64,000 nucleotides of DNA from the NCBI RefSeq assembly GCF_002483205.1, contig NZ_DLHM01000002.1:248001-312000 (forward strand), in the 5' to 3' direction. This DNA comes from Flavihumibacter sp. UBA7668 (GTDB taxonomy: Bacteria; Bacteroidota; Bacteroidia; Chitinophagales; Chitinophagaceae). Every line of letters starts with the position of its first letter. Within the stretch, counting starts at the first letter, position 1. The notes below the pieces were generated by a model. It had not been told where the DNA came from and did not search any database. It saw nothing but the letters and a program-made list of their open reading frames with translations. The position numbers and the translations under genes were made by a program. Shown one piece after another: positions 26,478 to 35,540 of this stretch.

Positions 26478-26551
26478 ACATCCACAATTTGGGGCAATTT
26501 AGGCCATCTTGCCTTTCCGACTGCCTTGTTTAGATTAAACTTTCAGAAATA

Positions 26552-26582
26552 TTTGAAAATAAGAGAACTTGTAGTAGATTTG
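26552..26582 (+). promoter_or_regulatory. Bacteroidota promoter (TTTG-N19-TAGATTTG)
   Basis: A -33 TTTG (26552-26555), a 19-nt spacer and an exact -7 TAGATTTG (26575-26582) match the Bacteroidota consensus well. They lie 17 nt before the ATG of the DCC-domain gene. Confidence 0.7.
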
Positions 26583-26599
26583 ATGTATAAATCGATGGT

Positions 26600-27427
26600 A
26601 TGAAAACATTGCATGGATTTATCATTTTATATGATGCCGATTGTCCCCTTTGCCGGGTTTATACGAATGATTTTGTTCAAACAGGTATGCTGGATATGGA
26701 GGGAAGACAATCGTACCAGGAAATGCCGGCAACATGTGCCGTACATGTAAATCAGCAAAAAGCCGTAAATGAAATCGCGCTGGTGAATCCGGTTACCGGA
26801 GAAGTGTATTATGGAATTGAAAGTTTGCTAAAGATACTTGGACATGCATGGCCGGTATTCCGTCCGCTTTTTTCCTGTGGGTTCTTTATTGGTGTGATGA
26901 AGATCCTGTATAGGCTCATTTCCTACAATCGGCGGGTATTCCTCCCGGTTGCAGTTGGAACAGAGTCAGAAGCAGCGCAACCAGGCTTTCATCGTGGCTA
27001 TCGAGCAGCGTTTCTGGTTTTTTCCTGGCTCCTGGTTTCAATGATTTTGCATTGGTATGGAGCCGGAATGGAACCAGTTCTGACAATAGGAGAATGGTAT
27101 CGGGAGCCGCTGATCTGCGGTGGACAACTCTTGTTTCAGGGATTAGTAGTTGGAGCAATTGCACCGCGTAAAATCTGGGATTATCTGGGTAATTTGATGG
27201 TGGTATCAATGTTGGGGGCAATTGCATTACTCTTCTCTGGACTGATTTTAAAAGCAGCGACAGCGGGTGCCATCTGGTATGCAGGAGCATTTTTACTTAC
27301 GGTCGGCGCCATGTTACTGGAACATGCAAGACGCTGCAAATTATTGGAAATGGGTATCGGCTATTCTATCAGCTGGGTACTATACAGGATACTTTTAGTA
27401 GGAATTTTAATAAACGGATGGTTATGA
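26600..27427 (+). CDS. DCC-domain (thiol-disulfide oxidoreductase-like) membrane protein
   Basis: A 275-residue protein. Residues 1-115 are a DUF393/DCC domain with the thioredoxin-like motif YDADCPLCRVYTNDF (Cys-Pro-Leu-Cys near residues 14-17), and HAWPVFRPLFSCGFFIGVMKILYRLISYNR typical of that family. The rest has about five membrane helices (AAFLVFSWLLVSMILHW, LGAIALLFSGLIL, IWYAGAFLLTVGAMLL, YRILLVGILINGW). Its TGA overlaps the ATG of the TIGR01777-type gene (ATGA at 27424), so the two are translationally coupled. A clear TTTG/TAGATTTG promoter precedes it. The redox role is inferred from the CxxC motif. Confidence 0.8.
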   Translation: MKTLHGFIILYDADCPLCRVYTNDFVQTGMLDMEGRQSYQEMPATCAVHVNQQKAVNEIALVNPVTGEVYYGIESLLKILGHAWPVFRPLFSCGFFIGVMKILYRLISYNRRVFLPVAVGTESEAAQPGFHRGYRAAFLVFSWLLVSMILHWYGAGMEPVLTIGEWYREPLICGGQLLFQGLVVGAIAPRKIWDYLGNLMVVSMLGAIALLFSGLILKAATAGAIWYAGAFLLTVGAMLLEHARRCKLLEMGIGYSISWVLYRILLVGILINGWL

Positions 27428-28346
27428 AAAAAAAATCATTTTAGCAGGCGGACAGGGTTACCTGGGCAGGGTTTTAAGCCGGTTTTACGAAGCTGCCGGC
27501 GCAGATGTTGTGGTGCTGGGCAGAAAACCTGCAGCAGCAACCAGCAGGATTCGTACCCTCCAATGGGATGGCAAAATGCCGGGCAATTGGAAAGAAGAAT
27601 TAGAGAACGCTGATTTGCTCGTCAACCTCTGCGGTAAAAATGTGAACTGCCGATAGACCGAAAAAAACAAAGCGAAGATTTTGCGTTCCAGATTGGAACC
27701 AACTCAATTATTGAATGATGTCCTTGTCCTATTGAAAAATCCGCCACCCTGCTGGATCAATATCAGTTCTGCCACTATATACCGGCATGCAGAAGATCGT
27801 GCCCAGGGCGATTATACCGGAGAAATCGGCTACGGCTTCTCCATTGAAGTTTGCAAAGCCTGGGAGGCGGTTTTTTTCAAAGAAGAAATTCCCGGTGTTC
27901 GAAAAGTGGCACTTCGGTTAGGCATCGTGTTAGGAAGAGAAGATGGCGCTTTTCCAAGGCTCCTGAACCTCACCCGATTTGGATTAGGCGGTAAATTAGG
28001 AAATGGACTCCAGTATATTTCCTGGATTCATGAACAGGACACTGCCAGAGCCATTGACTGGATTTGCCAGCATCCGGAATTCACAGGTCCAATTAATTGC
28101 ACCGCCCCGCAACCGATACAGCAGGCTGATTTTATGCAATGCCTTAGAAATTCGCTGGGTGTACCAATCGGATTGCCTACTCCGGTATGGTTGCTTGAGA
28201 TAGGGGCTTGGTTAATCGGAACCGAAACGGAATTACTCTTGAAGAGTCGGTGGGTGGTCCCGGAAAAGCTGCTGGAATCCGGTTTCCGTTTTCATTACTC
28301 CAAAATTGAAGCAGCTATTTCTGATCTCCTGGCCTTGCGTCAATAA
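27424..28346 (+). pseudogene. TIGR01777-family NAD(P)-dependent epimerase, two lesions
   Basis: After the ATG at 27424 a run of nine A residues puts translation into a frame that stops at once. One more A would give MKKKIILAGGQGYLGRVLS, the normal Rossmann GxxGxxG start. In that restored frame the protein continues through NADLLVNLCGKNVNCR, then hits TAG at 27654-27656 where the family has a tyrosine (NCRYTEKNK), and then resumes with KILRSRLEPTQLL ... to a normal end at 28346. WDG, YISWIHEQDTARAIDWI and NCTAPQP motifs are intact. Either the gene is newly inactivated or the sequence holds two errors. The part from 27681 is an uninterrupted 221-codon stretch. Confidence 0.8.
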
Positions 28347-28374
28347 AGATTGGGAAAGCATTGGCTGTCAGTAT

Positions 28375-28406
28375 TTTGTTTAAATATACTAAATGGTATA
28401 AATTCG
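28375..28406 (+). promoter_or_regulatory. Promoter of the tetR gene with embedded operator
   Basis: TTTG (28375-28378) and the near-consensus TAAATTCG (28399-28406) are spaced by 20 nt. The inverted repeat ATACT-AAAT-GGTAT (28386-28399) fills the spacer, an ideal repressor position. Its twin at 29033 lies before the next operon, which supports autorepression by the TetR protein. Confidence 0.6.
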
Positions 28407-28420
28407 CAGAATATTTCATC

Positions 28421-29014
28421 ATGACAAAAGCAGAACGCACCCGGCAATACATCATTGAAAAAGCAGCCGTCTTATTCAATACAAAGGGATATGCAGATAC
28501 CTCTCTGAATGATATAGTTTCGATAACCGGTTTAACAAGAGGGGCGATCTATGGTAATTTCACCAATAAAGATGAATTGTCGATTGAAGTGTTCAGCTAC
28601 CATTTCAATCTGTTAAGAAGAGCAGTGGGAAATGCGATGGACCAGGAATCAGGAGCAGTTGAAAAATTAAAAGCGATGACCGCCTTTTATCGTCAGCATT
28701 ATGCGGCGATGGCAGCCCGTGGTGGTTGTGCTATCCTAAACGCAGCTACTGAAGCAGATGATAATTTCCCATTACTGCGTACCAAAGTGAGAGCCAGTAT
28801 TAAATCCTGGCAGAAAGCACTGGTTAAAATTCTGGAAGATGGAAAATTAGCCAGACAGATTCAGCCTAAACTTGATTCTGTGCGTTTTTCAAGTTTACTG
28901 ATCGCTATGATTGAAGGAGGGATCATGCTGGCTAAAATTCAGAAAGAGGAAGCTTCCCTGGTATTGGTACTGGATAAAATTGACCAGATCATCGATCAGG
29001 ATGCCCGCATATAA
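28421..29014 (+). CDS. TetR/AcrR-family transcriptional regulator
   Basis: A 197-residue repressor, starting at the ATG at 28421. The N-terminal helix-turn-helix is canonical: RTRQYIIEKAAVLFNTKGYADTSLNDIVSITGLTRGAIYGNFTNKDEL. The C-terminal ligand domain resembles the TetR_C_16/YcdC-like set (AMAARGGCAILNAATEADDNFPLLRTKV). Matching operators at 28386 and 29033 suggest it represses itself and the downstream thioesterase-ketosynthase-oxidoreductase run. The ligand is plausibly a fatty acyl compound, by inference from the targets. Confidence 0.9.
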   Translation: MTKAERTRQYIIEKAAVLFNTKGYADTSLNDIVSITGLTRGAIYGNFTNKDELSIEVFSYHFNLLRRAVGNAMDQESGAVEKLKAMTAFYRQHYAAMAARGGCAILNAATEADDNFPLLRTKVRASIKSWQKALVKILEDGKLARQIQPKLDSVRFSSLLIAMIEGGIMLAKIQKEEASLVLVLDKIDQIIDQDARI

Positions 29015-29032
29015 ATTTTTTTATCAAAAAAA

Positions 29033-29046
29033 ATACCAAATGGTAT
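29033..29046 (+). promoter_or_regulatory. TetR operator upstream of the thioesterase gene
   Basis: ATACC-AAAT-GGTAT is a perfect inverted repeat with 5-bp arms and a 4-nt spacer, ending 4 bp before the ATG at 29051. It differs by one base from the site in the tetR promoter. Binding here would block transcription or translation initiation of the operon. Confidence 0.6.
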
Positions 29047-29050
29047 ATTT

Positions 29051-29509
29051 ATGAAAATAGAATCTACTGTGGATCTTAACCAGCCGCTCTTAAAATTACA
29101 GGAATATATTGGCCAGCCTGCGCCAAAAGGTATTTCGCCGGTTTTTAACTGGCTGGCACCCCAACTCACCCATGCCGAAGCAGGTCATGTTCGGTTCGAT
29201 TACACCATAAGTAAGGAATGGCTGAATCCAATGCAAACTCTGCATGGAGGGGTAATGGCTACGATCATGGATGATGCCATTGGCGTAGCCGTTTTTTCAC
29301 TCGGATTACCCACTTATTTTACCACCATCAATTTATCGGTCGATTATTTTGTACCAGCGAATCCAGGTGAAAAGGTTAGTGCCAAAGCCGAGGTAATAAA
29401 AGCAGGTCGTCAGGTGATCCACGCCATCTGTGAAGTTCGCCACAGCGGAACAGGTAAGTTGTTGGCACGCGCAACCAGTAATCTTATGAAAACATCCAAA
29501 GAAAAATGA
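29051..29509 (+). CDS. PaaI-type hotdog-fold thioesterase
   Basis: A 152-residue protein with the hotdog signature NPMQTLHGGVMATIMDDAIGVAVFS (HGG motif and catalytic Asp) at about residues 58-82 and VDYFVPANPGEKVSAKAEVIKAGRQVIHAICEVRHSG further on. Such enzymes hydrolyse acyl- or aryl-CoA thioesters. Its stop overlaps the ATG of the ketosynthase gene (ATGA at 29506). A TetR operator sits immediately upstream. Confidence 0.87.
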   Translation: MKIESTVDLNQPLLKLQEYIGQPAPKGISPVFNWLAPQLTHAEAGHVRFDYTISKEWLNPMQTLHGGVMATIMDDAIGVAVFSLGLPTYFTTINLSVDYFVPANPGEKVSAKAEVIKAGRQVIHAICEVRHSGTGKLLARATSNLMKTSKEK

Positions 29510-30762
29510 ATAATATGAAACGAGTCGTAATAACCGGAATGGGCGTGATTTCTCCTCTGGGAAACAGCCTTCCGGAATTTAAGAAAGCCCTCTTTGAAGG
29601 AGTATCCGGTGCAGGTCCCATTACAAAATTTGATGCAGGCTTGTTTAAAACCCGTTTTGCAGCCGAAGTAAAGGGGTTTGATCCCCTTCAGTTTATGCAA
29701 AAGCAGGATGCCCGCAAATATGATTTGTTTACCCAGTATGCCCTTGCTGCAACGCAGGAAGCAGTAACACAAGCCGGGATTGATTTTGAACAACTCAACA
29801 GAAATCGCATCGGAGTCATCTGGGGTTCCGGAAACGGTGGTATTGAAACCTTGCAGAATGAGCTGCTTGAATTTGCCATAGGTGATGGTACCCCGCGTTT
29901 CAATCCTTTCCTGATTCCCAAAATGATCGTTGATATTGCATCTGGTATTATCTCCATTCGCTATGGTTTAAGGGGATTAAATTTCACTACGGTATCTGCC
30001 TGTGCCAGTTCAACGACTGCACTTATCGATGCCTTCAATTATATCCGTTGGGGCAAGGCTGATATGATCATTACCGGTGGATCGGAAGCTGCCATTACGG
30101 AAGTAGCTGTAGGCGGATTCAATGCTTCCCGGGCCCTGTCCACCAGAAATAAAGAGATGAGCACAGCTTCCCGCCCGTTTGATCCTACCCGCGATGGATT
30201 CGTAATTGGTGAAGGAGCGGGTGCATTGGTGGTAGAAAGTATGGAACATGCACAACAAAGAGGGGCTACCATATTAGGAGAAATCGTTGGTACCGGAATG
30301 GCTGCTGATGCCTGGCATTTAACCGGAACACATCCTGAAGGGGAAGGTGCATTTCTGGGTATGCAGGAAGCGCTGCAGGAAGCCGGCATCCGGGCAGATC
30401 AGCTGGATTACCTCAATGCACATGCCACTTCCACCCCACAGGGAGATACCAGTGAATTAACTGCCATTTCCAGAGTTTTTGCAGGTTCGAAAAACTTGAG
30501 TATTAGTGCTACCAAATCCATGACCGGACATTTACTTGGCGCCGCTGGTGCTGTTGAAGCGATTATATCCATTTTGGCCATTCAGCAAAACAAAGTACCT
30601 CCCACCATCAATACCGTCAATGTTGAAGGCGATTTTGCACAGCAGTTTCATTTACCGCTTGGGAAAGCCACTGAAAAAGAAATAAGGTACGCCATGACTA
30701 ATACTTTTGGATTTGGCGGACATATTGCCACCGCATTGTTTAGAAAATGGAGCGGAACCTGA
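29506..30762 (+). CDS. Beta-ketoacyl-ACP synthase II type enzyme
   Basis: A 418-residue condensing enzyme of the FabF/KAS II type. The catalytic triad is complete: Cys166 in TVSACASSTTA, His306 in LNAHATSTPQGD and His342 in TGHLLGAAGA. GFGGHIATALF is the normal end. The ATG at 29506 overlaps the thioesterase stop, but the ATG at 29515 would give a more typical MKRVVITGMG start. Being under TetR control with a thioesterase and no carrier protein nearby, it may serve a dedicated acyl pathway and not bulk fatty-acid synthesis, so I do not assign fabF. Confidence 0.88.
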   Translation: MNNMKRVVITGMGVISPLGNSLPEFKKALFEGVSGAGPITKFDAGLFKTRFAAEVKGFDPLQFMQKQDARKYDLFTQYALAATQEAVTQAGIDFEQLNRNRIGVIWGSGNGGIETLQNELLEFAIGDGTPRFNPFLIPKMIVDIASGIISIRYGLRGLNFTTVSACASSTTALIDAFNYIRWGKADMIITGGSEAAITEVAVGGFNASRALSTRNKEMSTASRPFDPTRDGFVIGEGAGALVVESMEHAQQRGATILGEIVGTGMAADAWHLTGTHPEGEGAFLGMQEALQEAGIRADQLDYLNAHATSTPQGDTSELTAISRVFAGSKNLSISATKSMTGHLLGAAGAVEAIISILAIQQNKVPPTINTVNVEGDFAQQFHLPLGKATEKEIRYAMTNTFGFGGHIATALFRKWSGT

Positions 30763-30781
30763 TCGATTCGTATATTTATGC

Positions 30782-32464
30782 ATGGCTAAGAACTACGATG
30801 CTATTGTGATTGGCTCCGGCATCAGCGGAGGTTGGGCAGCTAAAGAATTATGTGAAAAAGGGCTGAAAACCATCTTGTTGGAACGCGGTCCGGATGTAAG
30901 ACATTTGAAAGATTATCCAACTGCAACTATGCATCCCTGGGAGTTTCCCCATCGCGATCAGTTAACTAAAAAATTCCTGGAAGAAAATCCGATTGCCAGT
31001 AAATGTTATGCGTTAGGTGAAAGCTCTGCGCATTTTTTTGTGAAGGATAACGAACATCCTTATACGCAGGAAAAACCCTTCGACTGGATTCGGGGCTATC
31101 AGGTAGGAGGGAAGTCCCTTTTATGGGCCCGTCAAACCCAACGCTGGAGTCGGTATGATTTTGAAGGTCCGGGTAGAGATGGATTTGCCGTAGACTGGCC
31201 TATCCGTTATGATGATATCGCCCCCTGGTACAGCCATGTAGAAAAATTTGTCGGCATCAGTGGAAACAAAGATGGATTGGAGACCCTGCCCGATGGTGAG
31301 TTTCTGCCGCCCTGGGAAATGAATTGCGCAGAGAAATCCATCACTGCTGCTATTAAAAAAAATTATTCCGATCGCTTTCCTGTAATTGGTCGATGTGCCC
31401 ATTTAACACAACCTCAGCCTATTCATTTGGAACAAGGACGTGGCCAATGCCAGGCCAGGAGTTTATGTGAACGGGGTTGCCCTTTTGGTGGCTATTTCAG
31501 TTCCAATTCTTCCACCATTCCATGGGCAGCGAAAACGGGCAATCTTGAATTGCTTCCCAATTCAGTAGTGCATTCAATATTGTATGATGAACAAACGCAA
31601 AAGGCAACTGGTGTTTTGGTGGTGGATGCCATCACAAAAGAACAGCGGGAATATAAAGCAGCTGTCATTTTTGTAACAGCAGCAACGCTCAATACCAATC
31701 TGATTTTATTGAATTCTGTATCCAGGCGTTTTCCGGATGGATTGGGAAATGATACTGGTTTATTGGGAACACATATTGCATTTCATAATTACCGTGGATT
31801 AATTACTGGCTCCCTGAAAGGATTTGAATCGGATTATTACCGGGGGCGCCGCCCCTGTGCCGTTATGATGCCGAATTTTCGCAATGTGCAAAAACAGGAA
31901 ATGGATTTTCAACGGGGCTATATGAGTTTTTTTAGTGCGTATCGTCCCGGTTACGGTAGAGGCGGAGATGGATTGGGTGCTGAATTAAAGGAGTCCTTAT
32001 CAGAACCCGGCGACTGGAAAGTATTTATGATGATGCAGGGTGAAACCATTCCTAAAAAATCCAATCGTGTTCAGTTAGATCCGGAGGTGAAAGATGATTG
32101 GGGCATTCCGCGTTTATCCATCTCCGTTGATTATGATGAAAATGATGAAAAAATCCTGGCTGATTTTCTGCAACAGGGACAGGAAATGCTGGAGAAAGCG
32201 GGGGTGTATGACATAACGGTAAGTGATAGTAAACAGGCACCCGGACTGGATATCCACGAAATGGGTGGAGTTCGGATGGGGCATGATCCTGATTCATCTT
32301 TGTTGAATAAATGGAATCAATTGCATCACTGTAAAAATGTATTTGTAACGGATGGGGCTTGTATGACATCCACCGGAACGCAGAATCCTTCCCTTACCTT
32401 TATGGCAATTACAGCAAGGGCAGCCAATTATGCAGTGGATGAATTGAAAAAAATGAATCTCTAA
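30782..32464 (+). CDS. GMC-family FAD-dependent oxidoreductase
   Basis: A 560-residue protein. The chosen ATG at 30782 gives the FAD-binding N-terminus YDAIVIGSGISGGWAAKELCEKGLKTILLERG. The middle has GRCAHLTQPQP and CERGCPFGGYFSSNSSTIPWA. The C-terminal GMC motif DIHEMGGVRMGHDPDSSLLNKWNQLHHCKNVFVTDGACMTSTGTQNPSLTFMAITARAA carries the catalytic His/Asn region. Bacteroidota members of this clade oxidise sugar hydroxyls, often with separate partners. It follows the ketosynthase gene by 19 bp and precedes a Gfo/Idh/MocA gene by 15 bp, so all may share one transcript. Confidence 0.88.
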   Translation: MAKNYDAIVIGSGISGGWAAKELCEKGLKTILLERGPDVRHLKDYPTATMHPWEFPHRDQLTKKFLEENPIASKCYALGESSAHFFVKDNEHPYTQEKPFDWIRGYQVGGKSLLWARQTQRWSRYDFEGPGRDGFAVDWPIRYDDIAPWYSHVEKFVGISGNKDGLETLPDGEFLPPWEMNCAEKSITAAIKKNYSDRFPVIGRCAHLTQPQPIHLEQGRGQCQARSLCERGCPFGGYFSSNSSTIPWAAKTGNLELLPNSVVHSILYDEQTQKATGVLVVDAITKEQREYKAAVIFVTAATLNTNLILLNSVSRRFPDGLGNDTGLLGTHIAFHNYRGLITGSLKGFESDYYRGRRPCAVMMPNFRNVQKQEMDFQRGYMSFFSAYRPGYGRGGDGLGAELKESLSEPGDWKVFMMMQGETIPKKSNRVQLDPEVKDDWGIPRLSISVDYDENDEKILADFLQQGQEMLEKAGVYDITVSDSKQAPGLDIHEMGGVRMGHDPDSSLLNKWNQLHHCKNVFVTDGACMTSTGTQNPSLTFMAITARAANYAVDELKKMNL

Positions 32465-32479
32465 ATAGTTACGCGCAAC

Positions 32480-33550
32480 ATGAAAAAAATTAAAGTTTTG
32501 GTGGTGGGTTGTGGAAATATGGGTGCATCACATGCGCTTTCCTATCACCTGCTGGATGGATTTGAAATTTGCGGAATAGTATCACGTGGCGATAGCAAAA
32601 AAATCCTGAACGATAAATTGGGGGGCGATTATCTGTTGTATGATTCCTATGAAGCTGCCCTGGCAGAAGCGAAGCCGGATGCGGTTTGTATATCCACCTA
32701 TCCCGATACCCATGAGTCTTATGCAATACAGGCATTTGAAGCCGGCGCGCATGTTTTTTTGGAGAAGCCGGTAGCGGATACTGTGGCAGGAGCAGAGCGG
32801 GTGGTGGCTAAAGCAAAAGAAACAAATCGTAAACTGGTGGTAGGTTATATATTACGACATCATCCCAGCTGGATTTATTTTATTGAACAGGCGCAACAAC
32901 TGGGTAAACCTCTGGTAATGCGCATGAACCTGAATCAACAAAGTCATGGGTTGATGTGGCAGGTGCATCGAAACCTGATGAAGAGCCTGAGCCCGATTGT
33001 AGACTGTGGTGTGCATTATATTGATGTGATGTGCCAGATGGCCCGATCCAAACCGGTTCAGGTTTCGGCTATAGGTGCTCGTTTGACTGAAGAAATTCCT
33101 GCAGGTAATTACAATTACGGCCAGTTGCAGATTCGTTTTGAGGATGGATCGGTGGGCTGGTATGAAGCAGGGTGGGGGCCGATGATCAGTGAAACGGCTT
33201 TTTTTGTGAAGGATGTAATTGGTCCAAAGGGGTCGGTTTCCATTGTGGCAAAAGAAGCAAGCGGAACCGGACAATCGGATGATGTATCCTCACATACCAA
33301 AACGGAATCAATCCGAATTCATGCAGGCGAGCTGACAGCTGATGGACGTTTTGTTCATGCTGATAAATGGGTGGATCTCGAAGATGAACCCGATCATCAG
33401 GAATTATGCAACCGGGAACAACGCTATTTTTTAAAAACAATTTTGGAAGATATTGATTTGGGTGACCACATGGAAGATGCGGTGAATAGTTTGCGAATCG
33501 CTTTTGCCTGCGATGAATCGGTTCGAACCGGACAAGTTGTTCAGCTATAA
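32480..33550 (+). CDS. Gfo/Idh/MocA-family oxidoreductase
   Basis: A 356-residue NAD(P)-dependent dehydrogenase. The Rossmann start KVLVVGCGNMGASHALSYHLL, the family motif AHVFLEKPVADTVAGAE (the EKP lysine) and the substrate-side SPIVDCGVHYIDVMCQMA (DxGxHxxD) are all intact. Such enzymes act on sugars or inositols. Pairing with the upstream GMC oxidoreductase suggests sequential oxidation and reduction of a sugar, perhaps through a 3-keto intermediate. That is inference from context. Confidence 0.87.
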   Translation: MKKIKVLVVGCGNMGASHALSYHLLDGFEICGIVSRGDSKKILNDKLGGDYLLYDSYEAALAEAKPDAVCISTYPDTHESYAIQAFEAGAHVFLEKPVADTVAGAERVVAKAKETNRKLVVGYILRHHPSWIYFIEQAQQLGKPLVMRMNLNQQSHGLMWQVHRNLMKSLSPIVDCGVHYIDVMCQMARSKPVQVSAIGARLTEEIPAGNYNYGQLQIRFEDGSVGWYEAGWGPMISETAFFVKDVIGPKGSVSIVAKEASGTGQSDDVSSHTKTESIRIHAGELTADGRFVHADKWVDLEDEPDHQELCNREQRYFLKTILEDIDLGDHMEDAVNSLRIAFACDESVRTGQVVQL

Positions 33551-33560
33551 TTTAACCAGT

Positions 33561-34859
33561 ATGAATACACGCTTTTGGATACTATGCTGCTTATTGATTT
33601 CTGGTGGCGGCCTCCTTGCACAGATTGCTGAACCAGGTGCAGCATTACCCGGCTGGAAGGAAGGCTATCTTGATTTGCATCATATCAATACAGGAAGAGG
33701 AAGTGCGGCCTTTTATATATTCCCCGATGGAACGAGTCTGCTGGTAGATGCAGGAGAAATGGATATTCACGATGGCCGTACTTTTACCCCTCGCAACAGC
33801 CAGCTCGTACCAAATGATAATAAGAAACCCTATGAATGGATCGCAGCATATATAAAGCGATTTCATCCTGCTGCCAAACCGGTATTGGATTATGCACTCA
33901 TTACCCATTTTCATGATGATCATTTTGGCGCCTGGTATCCGGAAATGCCTATGACAAAAAACGGAGGGTATGGATTAACGGGAATAACGGGAGTAGCTGA
34001 ACTGATTCCTGTTCGGATTTTACTTGACCGGGGCTATCCGTCCTACTCTTACCCGGTGGATAAAAAACGTTGGCTGGAACAGGTTGGTAAAAATGATACG
34101 CCTTATCGGAAAACGATGGAAAATTATTTTCGCTTTGTTGAATATGGAGTGAAAAATGGCATGCAGGCAGCAACTCTTAAAGCGGGCTCATCCAGCCAGA
34201 TAAAATTGCAATATAAAGCCGCCTCCTACCCGCAGTTCAGCATACGAAATTTGAAATCAAATGGACTGATCTGGACTGGTCGGGATAGCAGTGCTGTAGA
34301 TCATTTTCCGCCTGCCAATCCGGATCTGCCCTTTAGCTGGCCGGATGAGAACAGTATGAGTCTGGCTTTGCTGCTGCACTATGGGTCATTTAGATATTAT
34401 ACCGGTGGAGATAATCCGGGTATATTGTTTTATGGTAATCCTGTTTGGCGGGATGTTGAAACCCCCATGGCAAAAGTGACCGGGCGGGTGGATGTGGCTA
34501 CCTTGGATCATCACGGCAACCGGGATGCGGTGAATGAGTTTCAGGTGAAGACCCTGCAGCCCCGGGTATGGATCGGGCAGAGCTGGTCGGCTGATCATCC
34601 CGGACATGAAGTGCTGGTGCGGATGGTGAGTCCCTATTTATATCCTGGTCCACGAGATCTGTTCGCTACTAATATGCTGGAAGCCAACCGGCATGTAATT
34701 GGTCCAATGATAGATCGTTCCTATAAAAGCCAGCAGGGACATATCCTGGTTCGCGTATTGCCGGGTGGTAATCATTATTATGTAATAATTCTGGACGACC
34801 AAACGGAAACGACCAGGATCAAGACCGTATTTGGGCCATATGAATCCTTGTCGAAATAA
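33561..34859 (+). CDS. Secreted metallo-beta-lactamase-fold hydrolase
   Basis: A 432-residue exported protein. The ATG at 33561 gives a signal peptide (NTRFWILCCLLISGGGLLAQ). The metal-binding motif LITHFHDDHFGAW has His116, His118, Asp120 and His121. Later DHHGNRD and the SADHPGHEVLV segment supply further ligands. The order (a DLHHINTGRGSAAFYIFPDGTSLLVDAGE strand pair before the HxHxDH motif) resembles the ComEC/Rec2 C-terminal hydrolase group. The substrate is unknown. Confidence 0.8.
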   Translation: MNTRFWILCCLLISGGGLLAQIAEPGAALPGWKEGYLDLHHINTGRGSAAFYIFPDGTSLLVDAGEMDIHDGRTFTPRNSQLVPNDNKKPYEWIAAYIKRFHPAAKPVLDYALITHFHDDHFGAWYPEMPMTKNGGYGLTGITGVAELIPVRILLDRGYPSYSYPVDKKRWLEQVGKNDTPYRKTMENYFRFVEYGVKNGMQAATLKAGSSSQIKLQYKAASYPQFSIRNLKSNGLIWTGRDSSAVDHFPPANPDLPFSWPDENSMSLALLLHYGSFRYYTGGDNPGILFYGNPVWRDVETPMAKVTGRVDVATLDHHGNRDAVNEFQVKTLQPRVWIGQSWSADHPGHEVLVRMVSPYLYPGPRDLFATNMLEANRHVIGPMIDRSYKSQQGHILVRVLPGGNHYYVIILDDQTETTRIKTVFGPYESLSK

Positions 34860-34952
34860 TTCGAATCCTGACTTAAGCGGAAAATAAGGGGTTTCTACTA
34901 TTGCCGGGATTAAATTAGGCTATTATTTTAGCTTGTTAATTAAAATCCGGCT

Positions 34953-35540
34953 ATGCAAAAACCACCCCTGTTCCCTGCCTGGCTGCTTCTGTTGTGTTTA
35001 CTTTTAACCCAAACAACAATGGCGCAGGCACCTGATGACTGGAAACGATTTGTTGCTTCCCAACATAAAAATTCCGTAGTACTTTCCTGGGAAACCTTTG
35101 CTGAATATGATTCCAAAGAATTTATGGTACAGCATAGTGTTGGGGGGACTGGTTGGACATCTATTGGTACAGTGGCTGCTGCCGGATCAAGTGGAACGGT
35201 TAATACCTATAAGTATACTCATACTACTCCAACAAATGGTATAAATTATTATAGAATTATGCTGGTGAATCAAAATGGGCGAAACCAGTTTACCAAAGTG
35301 ATTCAGTTGGAGTTTGAAGAAAAAGTCCCCATTCGGATTTACCCAAACCCGGTTTTGAATGGGATTTTGAATGTTCAATTAGATCATGATGAGGATATTA
35401 CCATATTTACAAGAAATGGAAAGGCATTGATGCATAAATTTTGCGCTGCAGGAAAATCGAAACTATATGTGAACGATCTTCCGGCAGGTTTGTACCAGTT
35501 TAAAGCGGGCGATGAAGTAAAACAGTTTTTTATCCGGTGA
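34953..35540 (+). CDS. Secreted protein with type IX secretion sorting domain
   Basis: A 195-residue protein. A signal peptide occupies residues 1-24 (LLLCLLLTQTTMAQ). A fibronectin-III-like segment follows (VVLSWETFAEYDSKEFMVQHSVGGTGWTSIGTVAAAG ... INYYRIMLVNQNG). The C-terminal type A sorting domain begins IRIYPNPVLNGILNVQLD and ends LPAGLYQFKAGDEVKQFFIR, with the conserved YPNP and GLY motifs. It should be exported through the type IX system and anchored or released at the surface. Few functional residues remain between the two modules, so it may be an adhesin-like scaffold. Confidence 0.87.
   Translation: MQKPPLFPAWLLLLCLLLTQTTMAQAPDDWKRFVASQHKNSVVLSWETFAEYDSKEFMVQHSVGGTGWTSIGTVAAAGSSGTVNTYKYTHTTPTNGINYYRIMLVNQNGRNQFTKVIQLEFEEKVPIRIYPNPVLNGILNVQLDHDEDITIFTRNGKALMHKFCAAGKSKLYVNDLPAGLYQFKAGDEVKQFFIR

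Noticed and set aside
34855..34875. TTCGAATCC string resembling a tRNA T-arm
   Set aside because: No acceptor, D or anticodon stems can be built around it.
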